A stretch of 6,005 bases of DNA from an uncultured Mitsuokella sp. Lineage in GTDB: Bacteria; Bacillota; Negativicutes; Selenomonadales; Selenomonadaceae. The first letter of the stretch is position 1. Each line of letters opens with the position of its first letter. Shown here in pieces: positions 1 to 6,005 of this stretch. Below the pieces are notes generated by a model, which searched no databases, had not been told where the DNA came from, and saw only the letters and a list, made by a program, of their open reading frames with translations. Made by a program: the position numbers and the translations under genes. The stretch covers positions 1 through 6,005 of the forward strand of contig CAAGMF010000154.1 of NCBI GenBank assembly GCA_900770895.1, in the 5' to 3' direction.

Positions 1-105
1 CGAATCTGAGGGTTCCTCTACCGAATCGACCAGAAACAGCCTCTCAGGTCAGATAGTATCTAGCCTGAAGCGGATTTCTTAACCCACACGTATGCCCGAA
101 GAGCC
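1..105. mobile_element. Probable insertion-sequence end (ISL3-like terminus)
   Basis: The glycosyltransferase frame on the minus strand loses family resemblance exactly where, reading leftward from position 105, the sequence becomes GGCTCTTCGGGCATACGTGT followed by GGGTTAAGAAATCC. A GGCTCTTC start followed by a GTGTGG core resembles, from memory, the terminal inverted repeats of ISL3-family elements. That family usually duplicates 8 bases of target; the corresponding flank here would be 106-113, an AT-rich stretch. No transposase can be recognised in the 105 bases present, which look non-coding on both strands, so the body of the element must lie left of the window. The other end and the second target copy cannot be seen. 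The insertion is well supported by the interrupted gene; the family assignment is tentative. Confidence 0.45.
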
Positions 106-375
106 ATCTTTTATTGCACATTTTAGAGCCAAGTTCAGTGCAAATGACACGCCTCTATTTCCGTTCATTTTATGGTATTGTACATTCTTTATTTGCTTTA
201 TATCATTTTCTACATTGCTTCCTTGTTCTTCCGAGTTATCAACTACATATATTTTTTCTACCCCATTTGCATATGTCTTAATATTGTCAACAACACTAAT
301 ATCAGGATTATACAGTGTAACACATGCTGCGTATTTCACTCTATGATTATCTCTTTTATTGCGCATTTTTATCAT
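79..375 (-). pseudogene. GT2 (RfbF-like) glycosyltransferase, N-terminal fragment cut off by insertion
   Basis: This frame encodes the start of a family 2 glycosyltransferase with a GT-A fold, which would transfer a sugar (often rhamnose in RfbF-like members) from a nucleotide donor at the cytoplasmic membrane. Visible family features are the first strand YAACVTLYNPD (residues 15-25), the nucleotide-binding strand IYVVDNS (42-48) and GNRGVSFALNLALKCAI (72-88). In intact relatives a short segment and then the metal-binding DQDS-type motif follow. Here, after Asp90, the frame reads GSSGIRVG and stops, and these last codons belong to the putative insertion sequence. The DXD motif, the acceptor domain and about two thirds of the protein are missing, so the product should be inactive. 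The start is uncertain: the ATG at 375 has only a weak ribosome site, and the GTG at 339 would give the family-typical N-terminus. The sequence is AT-rich like the upstream gene, from which it is separated by 101 bases without a convincing terminator. Confidence 0.75.
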
Positions 376-476
376 AAAACCACATTATATTTAATATCTT
401 CTCATTAGAATTAGGATTCTATCATACAAATTGTAATACCAAAATCCACAATCAAACATTATCTTTTATCCTGTAT

Positions 477-1514
477 TCACTTCTCCCATTTATATTTATC
501 AAGTAGATCGACAATCTTTTTTATTTGTTTTGCCGGTGAGAATTCTTTATGTAAATATTTTTGTATTTTCTCACTTAAATCTATATAGTTTTTTTCATCT
601 AATCTGTACATATAAAGTACCTTACTGACTAAGTCATCTACATCTTTTGGTGTACAAAGGCATTTATCTCTTATTTCATCAGGATAATATATCTGAATAG
701 CATTTATCTCTGTACATATAGATGGAACTCCGTATTGGTGAGATTTTATAATATTGATTAGTCCCGATGATTTATTTTCATTTAAGGTTATTACAGTAAT
801 ATATGCCTCACTTATCAGCTTGTAGTATGACTCCTGATTTATATCGAACAAAACTTCAACATTTGCAGGCATATTCTTTTCACAAAAAAAATCTTTTGTA
901 GCAACAATTTTATACTTTATATACGGAGTTTGCTTCGCACACTCAATCAACGTTTGCCAATCCCGATTGTTTATTCCTCCAGAGAATATATATTTATCTT
1001 TCTTATAAATTGGTTTTTTAAATAAGTCTTTTATATCATATGTGTCTGGAATGAAAAAACAATGGCAATCTTTTAATTTATATTTATCTATAAGCTTATG
1101 CCTTAATTGTTTATCATTAATTAATGCAATATAATTTTTATTTTTTAATGCGCTCTCAGCTAAATAATCATATCTTTTTTTAGGCATTTCAATCCAGTTA
1201 AATCCAACAATTTTACGTGGTAGCCCCATTATAATGCAAATCATATTAAGTATGAGACTCGTTCCATGGCTCTCACAAATAATAACATCATCTCGATTTG
1301 TTTTAAGTAGTATGCGCACTGAATTACATAAGTAATTTATCAAGGATATGATTTTTCCAATTTTTGTCCAATACGGCCAAATAGCAAATGACCTTTGAAG
1401 GAATCGCAGAGGTGAAAGTACTTTGACTTCCCTATATTTACTCAATTCTTCATGAATGTAACACCTATCATTATTTTCAGGTAGCATTCCGTAGTATACA
1501 AAGTAACAATTCAT
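477..1514 (-). CDS. Glycosyltransferase, GT-B fold, GT4-like
   Basis: A 345-residue protein best read as a GT-B glycosyltransferase of the GT4-like superfamily, acting on the cytoplasmic side in polysaccharide assembly; donor and acceptor cannot be predicted. The C-terminal half carries the donor-binding pattern: FSGGINNRDWQTLIECA (residues 177-193, the turn after the first strand of the second domain), then ISEAYITVITL (235-245) and SSGLINIIKSHQYGVPSI (249-266), the equivalent of the usual donor-binding glycine and EX7E region. The second acidic residue of a classical EX7E motif is not evident; a lysine (257) sits in that area. There is no signal peptide or clear membrane span. The start is secure: AAGGAG lies at 1522-1527, seven bases before the ATG. 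It is strongly AT-rich (mostly 17-37% GC in sampled 60-base blocks), unlike the genes upstream, which suggests separate acquisition. It is probably expressed by read-through, as no strong promoter is visible. Confidence 0.8.
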   Translation of the reverse strand: MNCYFVYYGMLPENNDRCYIHEELSKYREVKVLSPLRFLQRSFAIWPYWTKIGKIISLINYLCNSVRILLKTNRDDVIICESHGTSLILNMICIIMGLPRKIVGFNWIEMPKKRYDYLAESALKNKNYIALINDKQLRHKLIDKYKLKDCHCFFIPDTYDIKDLFKKPIYKKDKYIFSGGINNRDWQTLIECAKQTPYIKYKIVATKDFFCEKNMPANVEVLFDINQESYYKLISEAYITVITLNENKSSGLINIIKSHQYGVPSICTEINAIQIYYPDEIRDKCLCTPKDVDDLVSKVLYMYRLDEKNYIDLSEKIQKYLHKEFSPAKQIKKIVDLLDKYKWEK

Positions 1515-1551
1515 GATTTTTCTCCTTATTTTTGTTACGTTTATGCTATAA

Positions 1552-1768
1552 TCAGAGCGTTACCTTGTCCTTGATTCTCTCAGACTCCCCCATCGCCCAT
1601 CTCGCAGCCCGTCGTATATCGTATGCATTCGGCATATTCGCGCTACCGTGCCTCTCGCGGGGCAGATGCCGCTCCAAGGCATTTACCCATACATCAGGAC
1701 GTCTACCACCTCATCAGGCACGAGCGCTGCCTCGCGTGTGACATGCTCGCTAATCAGGCATGGCAGGC
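1552..1768 (-). pseudogene. C-terminal remnant of a GT4 glycosyltransferase, frameshifted
   Basis: This stretch is homologous to the last ~77 residues of the intact GT4 gene at 2539-3672, at roughly 80% nucleotide identity by eye. Reading leftward from 1768, one frame gives LPCLISEHVTREAALVPDEV, against LPCFISEHVTREVALIPDEV (residues 301-320) in the intact protein. About 12 bases are then missing, followed by a single-base deletion near 1698-1702 that sends the frame to a stop. In the neighbouring frame the match resumes as DVWVNALERHLPRERHG, SANMPNAYDIRRAARWA and a short tail ending at a TGA at 1552-1554. There is no start codon, N-terminal domain or EX7E motif, so it cannot encode a working enzyme. 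It begins within a base or so of the deacetylase stop codon. GC content matches the right-hand genes (about 57% in a sampled block), not the AT-rich gene that follows. It could be the relic of a tandem duplication or the scar of exchange between two related clusters. Confidence 0.85.
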
Positions 1769-2542
1769 TCAATTGATTATCTTTCTAAAATGATTATTCC
1801 ATGTTCGTACTCCTCTCAGTACGTAAATCCCGTACTCGAGACAATGTCCGATTATACCCTGTGTTCCGCTCAGGCGTGCCTTCTCCATTACTGTTCTGGT
1901 ATCTGTAAAATGAACGCTCTCCTGCGAGAGGAATTTCTTCCAACGCAAAAAGTTCGCTTCGGTCATTTCCGATGGATGTGCGACGAAAGTATATACGCCG
2001 GGTAGCGGCATGTTTATGGGACCATCGCAGATGGATGGCAGGAAAATCATGCCGTCCTTTTTGTATGGTTTCAGTGCATAGCCGTCGGAGATGAACCAGC
2101 TGGCATCGAGTGTCCGGCAGGCTGCGACTGTGGCAGCGTCGTAGGTGTGAGCCGGAGCAAAAAAGCACTTGGGCTGGAGGCCATGCTCCTGCAATATCTT
2201 GTAGCCCTCGCGCAGCATCGCGGCCTGTTCGTCTGCCGGGCGTCCGGCCCACTCGGTATTATCGCTATGCGACAGTTGATAGTACTTTCCATCTGGTCTC
2301 GGATGCATGTACAGATGATGCAGGCCATGCTGGGCTATAGTCCAGCCCTTTGCCTGCCACTGCCGCGCTCGCTCCCAAAATTGCTCATCCGCAGGCCAGG
2401 CAAACTCGGGATCGCGGTTGTCCGGTATCACTCCCACAATAGGCCGTACGCCGTAGCGGTCGAGCAATCCCTCCATGCGGTGCCAGTTCGCATGATTCAT
2501 AGTCGGACAAGCATCGTCCAGCCTGACAATGTATTGCTTCAT
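1769..2542 (-). CDS. Polysaccharide deacetylase-like protein (DUF2334 family)
   Basis: A 257-residue protein of the DUF2334 branch of the polysaccharide deacetylase (NodB/CE4-related) superfamily. These are usually metal-dependent hydrolases that remove acyl groups from sugars. Visible motifs are RLDDACP (residues 7-13, the paired aspartates), AQHGLHH (70-76, metal-binding histidines), TEWAG (96-100), FFAPAHTYD (127-135) and FVAHPSEM (186-193), which cover the active-site strands of the fold. There is no signal peptide, so it probably acts in the cytoplasm on a nucleotide-linked or lipid-linked sugar; this is inference. Its ATG overlaps the stop of the upstream GT4 as ATGA, and AGGAGAG lies five bases before the start, suggesting translational coupling and a linked step. 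The last ~25 codons are AT-rich (about 32% GC at 1771-1830) and read as a tail with no motif I recognise, so the C-terminus may have been exchanged. The substrate is unknown, and some family members may lack deacetylase activity. Confidence 0.82.
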   Translation of the reverse strand: MKQYIVRLDDACPTMNHANWHRMEGLLDRYGVRPIVGVIPDNRDPEFAWPADEQFWERARQWQAKGWTIAQHGLHHLYMHPRPDGKYYQLSHSDNTEWAGRPADEQAAMLREGYKILQEHGLQPKCFFAPAHTYDAATVAACRTLDASWFISDGYALKPYKKDGMIFLPSICDGPINMPLPGVYTFVAHPSEMTEANFLRWKKFLSQESVHFTDTRTVMEKARLSGTQGIIGHCLEYGIYVLRGVRTWNNHFRKIIN

Positions 2543-3672
2543 CGTGTCTCTCCTGTCTCGCGTGCCATGCGCTCATACTCCCCCTCGGCCCATTTGGCGG
2601 CCCGGCGTATATCGTAGTTATCCGGCATGTTCGCGCTGCCATGTCTCTCTCTAGGCAGATATCGCTCCAGGGCCTCCACCCATACGTCAGGGTCGTCTAT
2701 CGGCAGGAACTCTACCTCGTCAGGAATGAGCGCGACCTCGCGTGTGACGTGTTCGCTAATAAAACATGGCAGGCCATTCGCCTGCGCCTCTATATTTACG
2801 ACAGACAGCCCTTCTGTGTGCGATGTAAGGACATGCACATCCATGGCGCTCATGTAATGCTCGGGATCTGGAACTGCGCCGGTGAGATGGACACCATTCC
2901 CGAGGCCGAGCTCGGCTATGCGGGCCTCTATCTCGCCACGCAGCTCTCCATCGCCCAATAGGAGCAGGTGTGCCTCGGGATGTCTTGCCTGATACTTTGC
3001 AAATACATCGAGCAGGAATGCGTGATTCTTTACCGGTACCAGACGCCCCACGCAGCCAATGACTATAGCGTCCTGCGGTATGCCAAGACGGTTGCGCACA
3101 TCACTGCGCTGTGCAGCATCGTAGCGAAACCGCTTATAATCGATAGCATTGTACCATACGTTGAAAGCCTTACTGTGCACGATGCGCTCACCATAGCGGG
3201 ATATCCCTGCCGCCTCGGAGCAGCCATAGAAATGCTGCGCCGTATGGCGGGCAATGGCATAAACTATGCTACGACATATATGCCGCAGCCTCCCCTCACT
3301 CCCTGGCACATCGACACTGTGCGCATGTATGATGGCATAACGTCCATAGAGCCGTGCCAGTCCGAGATATAGACCGGCCGTGCTCGGCATATGTCCCTGC
3401 ACGATACGGTCTGCCGTCGCTGTATGGAATATGTGATGCCAAGCCCGCAGGCAAGCCGGCAGATTGTAGCCGTGGAATTTCGGTACGTAGTAGATATGCC
3501 CGCCAAGCGCCCGTATCTCGTCAGCAAAGGCTCCTGGCTCCGGCGTGTGCACGACAAAGTCAAACTGCACCCGCGAACGGTCTATGGCCCGGTAATAGCT
3601 CATAAGCATGGACTCGGCACCGCCTCTATTCAGGCTATTTAGCACATGCAGTATGCGGATTCCGCTAAGCAT
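2539..3672 (-). CDS. Glycosyltransferase family 4 (EpsF-like)
   Basis: A 377-residue retaining glycosyltransferase with a GT-B fold, of usual length for family 4 and closest in pattern to EpsF-like exopolysaccharide enzymes. It would add one sugar to a lipid-linked intermediate at the cytoplasmic membrane. The N-terminal acceptor domain opens with ILHVLNSLNRGGAESML (residues 7-23, the GGAE glycine loop). YGCSEAAGISRYG (149-161) and NAIDYKRF (175-182) lie before the donor domain. That domain has GCVGRLVPVKN (206-216, with Arg210 and Lys215 placed to bind phosphate), LLLLGDGELR (236-245) and TEGLSVVNIEA (286-296), a canonical EX7E with Glu287 and Glu295. The start is supported by AGGGGA about eight bases before the ATG. 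The gene begins 15 bases after the UDP-glucose dehydrogenase stop and overlaps the deacetylase start by 4 bases, so it sits in the middle of an operon. Sugar specificity cannot be read from sequence. A decayed relative of its C-terminus lies at 1552-1768. Confidence 0.92.
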   Translation of the reverse strand: MLSGIRILHVLNSLNRGGAESMLMSYYRAIDRSRVQFDFVVHTPEPGAFADEIRALGGHIYYVPKFHGYNLPACLRAWHHIFHTATADRIVQGHMPSTAGLYLGLARLYGRYAIIHAHSVDVPGSEGRLRHICRSIVYAIARHTAQHFYGCSEAAGISRYGERIVHSKAFNVWYNAIDYKRFRYDAAQRSDVRNRLGIPQDAIVIGCVGRLVPVKNHAFLLDVFAKYQARHPEAHLLLLGDGELRGEIEARIAELGLGNGVHLTGAVPDPEHYMSAMDVHVLTSHTEGLSVVNIEAQANGLPCFISEHVTREVALIPDEVEFLPIDDPDVWVEALERYLPRERHGSANMPDNYDIRRAAKWAEGEYERMARETGETR

Positions 3673-3687
3673 TAATATTTCCCCTTT

Positions 3688-5016
3688 TCAGACTCCAATT
3701 TGTATGTATTCTAAATCGTATTTAGCCAATATCTTTTTCTTGTACTGGTTGCGCCCATCAAATACGGTATCGCCTTTCATCCTTTGTGCTATCTCCATAT
3801 AGTCGGGGCTGCGGAATTCTTTCCACTCGGTCAGCAACACCAAGGCATCGGCTCCGTCGAGAGCGTCGTATTTGCTCTTTGCGTAGCTGAGATTCCTTAC
3901 ATCCTTCAAGTAGCAAGTTTTGGCTGACTCCTCAGCCTTCGGATCATAGGCTACGACGGTAGCGCCGCGATTCACGAGGTCATTTATGACCGTGATGGCG
4001 GCGGCTTCGCGCATATCGTCGGTACCAGGCTTGAAGGCGAGGCCCCAAATGGCAAATTTGCGTCCCGTGAGGTCTTCGCCGAATTTATTGACTATTTTCT
4101 GCCCTATGACTGTCTTCTGGTAGTCGTTCACACTCTCGACTGCCTCGAGCAACTTGGCCTCGTAGCCATAGCGTCCACTGGTTTTTATGAGGGCTTTGAC
4201 ATCCTTCGGGAAGCAACTGCCGCCGTAGCCGCAGCCGGGGTTGATGAATTTGTAGCCGATACGGCTGTCGCTGCCGATGCCGATGCGCACCTTGTTCACA
4301 TCAGCACCGACGCGCTCGCAGATATTCGATATCTCATTTATGAAAGATATCTTCGTGGCTAGCATGGAGTTCGCGGCATATTTCGTGAGTTCGGCGCTAC
4401 GGATATCCATGGCTATGAACCCCTCATCGCCCTGTGCCTGTATAAATGGTTCATATAGGTCGCGCATTATTTCGAGCGATTCCGGCTTGGCAGCTCCGAC
4501 GACTACGCGGTCTGGTTTCAGGAAATCCTCGCAGGCATTTCCTTCCTTCAGAAATTCAGGATTCGAGACGACATCGAAATCTATGCTGTTACTGCGCTTC
4601 GCAATTTCCTCAGCGATGGTAGCTCGTACCTTGTCAGCAGTACCGACGGGGACTGTGGATTTATCAACGATGAGCAGCGGATGCGTCATGGTCTGGCCTA
4701 TCTCGCGAGAGACAGTCAGGACGTATTGCAAATCAGCACTGCCATCCTCGCCCATCGGCGTACCAACAGCGATGAAGCATATCTCAGCCCTCTCTAGTGC
4801 CTCAGCGATTTTCGTAGTAAAGCGGAGGTTGCCACGTTCGCTGTTCGCCTTTACCATGTCAGCAAGCCCCGGCTCGTATATAGGCACCTGGCCTGCGCGC
4901 AGCGCCGCAACTTTTGCCTCGTCCACATCCACGCATATGACATCATTGCCCATCTCGGCAAAGCAAGTGCCAGTCACCAGTCCCACATAACCAGTACCAA
5001 TCATCGCTATCTTCAT
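3688..5016 (-). CDS. ugd: UDP-glucose 6-dehydrogenase
   Basis: A full-length (442-residue) cytoplasmic enzyme that oxidises UDP-glucose to UDP-glucuronate using two NAD+, supplying an acidic sugar precursor. The N-terminal Rossmann domain starts MKIAMIGTGYVGLVTG with the GxGxxG loop (residues 7-12) and Asp30 at the end of strand 2, consistent with NAD binding. Then come VGTPMGEDGSADL (84-96), DKSTVPVGT (118-126), SNPEFLKEG (151-159, with Glu154 and Glu158), the central helix ELTKYAANSMLA (209-220, catalytic Lys212) and GCGYGGSCFPKD (261-272), which carries the catalytic Cys268 and Asp272. The C-terminal UDP-binding domain includes WGLAFKPGTDDMREA (324-338). No key residue is missing. The start is clear: AGGAGG lies six bases before the ATG. 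It begins 35 bases after the epimerase stop, so the two genes form a UDP-glucose to UDP-galacturonate pathway. Related GDP-mannose dehydrogenases share the fold, but the motifs fit the UDP-glucose enzyme better. Confidence 0.96.
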   Translation of the reverse strand: MKIAMIGTGYVGLVTGTCFAEMGNDVICVDVDEAKVAALRAGQVPIYEPGLADMVKANSERGNLRFTTKIAEALERAEICFIAVGTPMGEDGSADLQYVLTVSREIGQTMTHPLLIVDKSTVPVGTADKVRATIAEEIAKRSNSIDFDVVSNPEFLKEGNACEDFLKPDRVVVGAAKPESLEIMRDLYEPFIQAQGDEGFIAMDIRSAELTKYAANSMLATKISFINEISNICERVGADVNKVRIGIGSDSRIGYKFINPGCGYGGSCFPKDVKALIKTSGRYGYEAKLLEAVESVNDYQKTVIGQKIVNKFGEDLTGRKFAIWGLAFKPGTDDMREAAAITVINDLVNRGATVVAYDPKAEESAKTCYLKDVRNLSYAKSKYDALDGADALVLLTEWKEFRSPDYMEIAQRMKGDTVFDGRNQYKKKILAKYDLEYIQIGV

Positions 5017-5051
5017 AAGTATCCTCCTATAATCCCGCTACACCTATCGGC

Positions 5052-6005
5052 TCAGTGCCAGTCATAGTAGTCGCGATACCAGTCGGCAAAGCATTGCAGA
5101 CCGATTTTTATACTGGTCTGCGGTCGGAAACCAACATCATGCTCTAACTCGCTGATATCTGCAAACGTCTGATACACGTCGCCGGGCTGCATAGGCAGAT
5201 ATTCTTTTTCTGCTACTGCTCCCAGAGCATGCTCCAAAGTTTCGATGAAGTCCATGAGCCGCACGGGATGATTGTTCCCGATATTGTAGATGTGGTAGCG
5301 CGCCCCCTGCTGCTCCTTCGGTGCATGATTAATGAGCCGTGCTATGCCTTCGATGATGTCGTCGACGTAGGTGAAATCGCGCCGCATATCGCCATTGTTA
5401 TATATCTTGATAGGCTTGCCAGCCCTGATGAGATTCGCAAACTTGAAATACGCCATATCTGGCCGTCCATACGGGCCATACACTGTAAAAAATCGTAGCC
5501 CCGTAGCCGGAATATCATAGAGATGCGAATAGGTATAGGCCATGAGCTCGTCCGATTTCTTCGTTGCTGCATAGAGCGATATGGGACGATCCACCGGATC
5601 ATCCGTAGAAAAAGGGACCTTCTGCTGATTGCCGTATACTGACGAGCTCGAGGCAAATATGAGATGCGAAACTGGATAATGGCGACAGCACTCAAGGATA
5701 TTAAAAAAGCCGATGATATTCGAATCGATATACGCCCGCGGATGATCGATGCTGTACCGCACGCCTGCCTGGGCCGCGAGATTGATAACAATGTCAGGTT
5801 TGTAATTTTCAAAAACTTGCTGCAAACTGTCAAAATCAATCAGGTCATCATGTATAAAGACAAAGCTCTTAAATTTCGCTAGAATAGCTAATCTAGTTTC
5901 TTTTAATCGCGTATCGTAATAGTCATTTACAGAATCGTATCCTATGACCTCCAGATTATTTTCTAATAGCTTTTTAGCTAGGTGAAAACCAATAAAACCG
6001 GCTGC
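5052..6005 (-). CDS. UDP-glucuronate 4-epimerase (5' end outside window)
   Basis: An extended short-chain dehydrogenase (NAD-dependent epimerase) that interconverts UDP-glucuronate and UDP-galacturonate. The frame is open to the window edge, giving 317 visible residues. The first are AAGFIGFHLA, the end of the GxxGxxG nucleotide loop, so only about 8-12 residues are missing; the TTG at 5825 is internal and not the start. DSVNDYYDTRLKETRLAIL (visible residues 24-42) is characteristic of UDP-glucuronate epimerases of the CapI/LspL type. Further motifs are ASSSSVYG (118-125), the catalytic YAATK (Tyr145, Lys149), FFTVYGPYGRPDM (172-184) and GDMRRDFTYVDDI (205-217). Length is normal for the family. 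The gene immediately precedes UDP-glucose 6-dehydrogenase, which makes its substrate, and this supports the specificity. Oddly, the first 65-70 visible codons (5800-6005) are about 34% GC while the rest is near 48-50%, suggesting a recombination point within the gene. A UDP-glucose 4-epimerase is the main alternative but fits the N-terminal motif less well. Confidence 0.92.
   Translation of the reverse strand, partial: AAGFIGFHLAKKLLENNLEVIGYDSVNDYYDTRLKETRLAILAKFKSFVFIHDDLIDFDSLQQVFENYKPDIVINLAAQAGVRYSIDHPRAYIDSNIIGFFNILECCRHYPVSHLIFASSSSVYGNQQKVPFSTDDPVDRPISLYAATKKSDELMAYTYSHLYDIPATGLRFFTVYGPYGRPDMAYFKFANLIRAGKPIKIYNNGDMRRDFTYVDDIIEGIARLINHAPKEQQGARYHIYNIGNNHPVRLMDFIETLEHALGAVAEKEYLPMQPGDVYQTFADISELEHDVGFRPQTSIKIGLQCFADWYRDYYDWH

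Noticed and set aside
1..82. Open plus-strand frame ending in TAA at 80-82, considered as the C-terminus of a transposase
   Set aside because: The translated residues show no pattern I recognise from ISL3 or other transposases, and 27 codons are too few to judge.
407..420. Short perfect inverted repeat, AGAAT with a 4-base loop, between the AT-rich glycosyltransferase and the GT2 fragment
   Set aside because: A five-pair AT-rich stem without a following T run is too weak for a terminator and is expected by chance in AT-rich DNA.
1538..1590. Possible promoter upstream of the AT-rich glycosyltransferase, with AGGACA and TAGCAT boxes 17 bases apart on the minus strand
   Set aside because: Each box matches the consensus at only four of six positions and the supposed -35 box lies inside the pseudogene. 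This is too weak to call without transcript data.
1532..1741. A 69-codon plus-strand frame in the apparent gap between the deacetylase and the AT-rich glycosyltransferase
   Set aside because: The opposite strand matches the C-terminus of the GT4 at 2539-3672 over the same stretch, which explains the open frame; no independent protein is supported.
2147..2617. A 156-codon plus-strand frame opposite the deacetylase and the GT4 3' end
   Set aside because: It spans the overlap of two real minus-strand genes, has no supporting motif and no ribosome site that I can see. It is treated as a shadow.
4277..4990. A 237-codon open frame on the plus strand opposite the UDP-glucose dehydrogenase gene
   Set aside because: It is antisense to a complete, well-conserved gene, has a low-complexity serine-rich product and no recognisable domain. 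It is a frame shadow caused by codon bias.
5823..5825. TTG at 5825 as the start codon of the epimerase
   Set aside because: The frame continues upstream without a stop to the window edge and encodes the conserved AAGFIG and NDYYDTRLKETRL motifs, so the true start lies outside the window.
1..6005. CRISPR array, tRNA, rRNA, riboswitch or other RNA gene
   Set aside because: No evenly spaced direct repeats and no cloverleaf or conserved RNA motif were seen on either strand; the gaps between genes are too short for most of these.

Overview
The window is part of a bacterial surface-polysaccharide (capsule, exopolysaccharide or O-antigen type) biosynthesis locus. Every recognisable gene is on the minus strand, so transcription runs from high to low coordinates. 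The proteins are of common bacterial families and do not fix the species. The moderately GC-rich right half, frequent ATA isoleucine codons, good AGGAG-type ribosome sites and a Firmicutes-like AT-rich left half suggest a Firmicutes lineage, perhaps Negativicutes (Selenomonas-like). That is a low-confidence inference.

In order of transcription: (1) 6005-5052, a UDP-glucuronate 4-epimerase that lacks only its first few residues at the window edge; (2) 5016-3688, UDP-glucose 6-dehydrogenase; (3) 3672-2539, a GT4-type glycosyltransferase; (4) 2542-1769, a DUF2334-type polysaccharide deacetylase, overlapping the previous gene by 4 bases; (5) 1768-1552, a broken C-terminal remnant of a second GT4 gene homologous to gene 3; (6) 1514-477, an AT-rich GT-B glycosyltransferase; (7) 375-106, the N-terminal third of a GT2 (RfbF-like) glycosyltransferase, cut off at about position 105 by what looks like the end of an insertion sequence occupying 1-105.

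The first two enzymes form a precursor pathway, UDP-glucose to UDP-glucuronate to UDP-galacturonate. The glycosyltransferases would assemble the repeat unit, and the deacetylase may remove an N-acetyl or other acyl group from a sugar. The genes are tightly spaced down to the deacetylase and look like one operon.

The locus is strongly mosaic. Genes 2-5 and most of gene 1 are about 50-57% GC in sampled 60-base blocks, whereas genes 6-7 are mostly about 17-37%. The first 65-70 visible codons of the epimerase are also AT-rich (about 34%). Together with the GT4 remnant and the interrupted GT2, this points to repeated exchange of polysaccharide-gene cassettes. I see no sign of a wholly new system; the most informative features are the scars of recombination.
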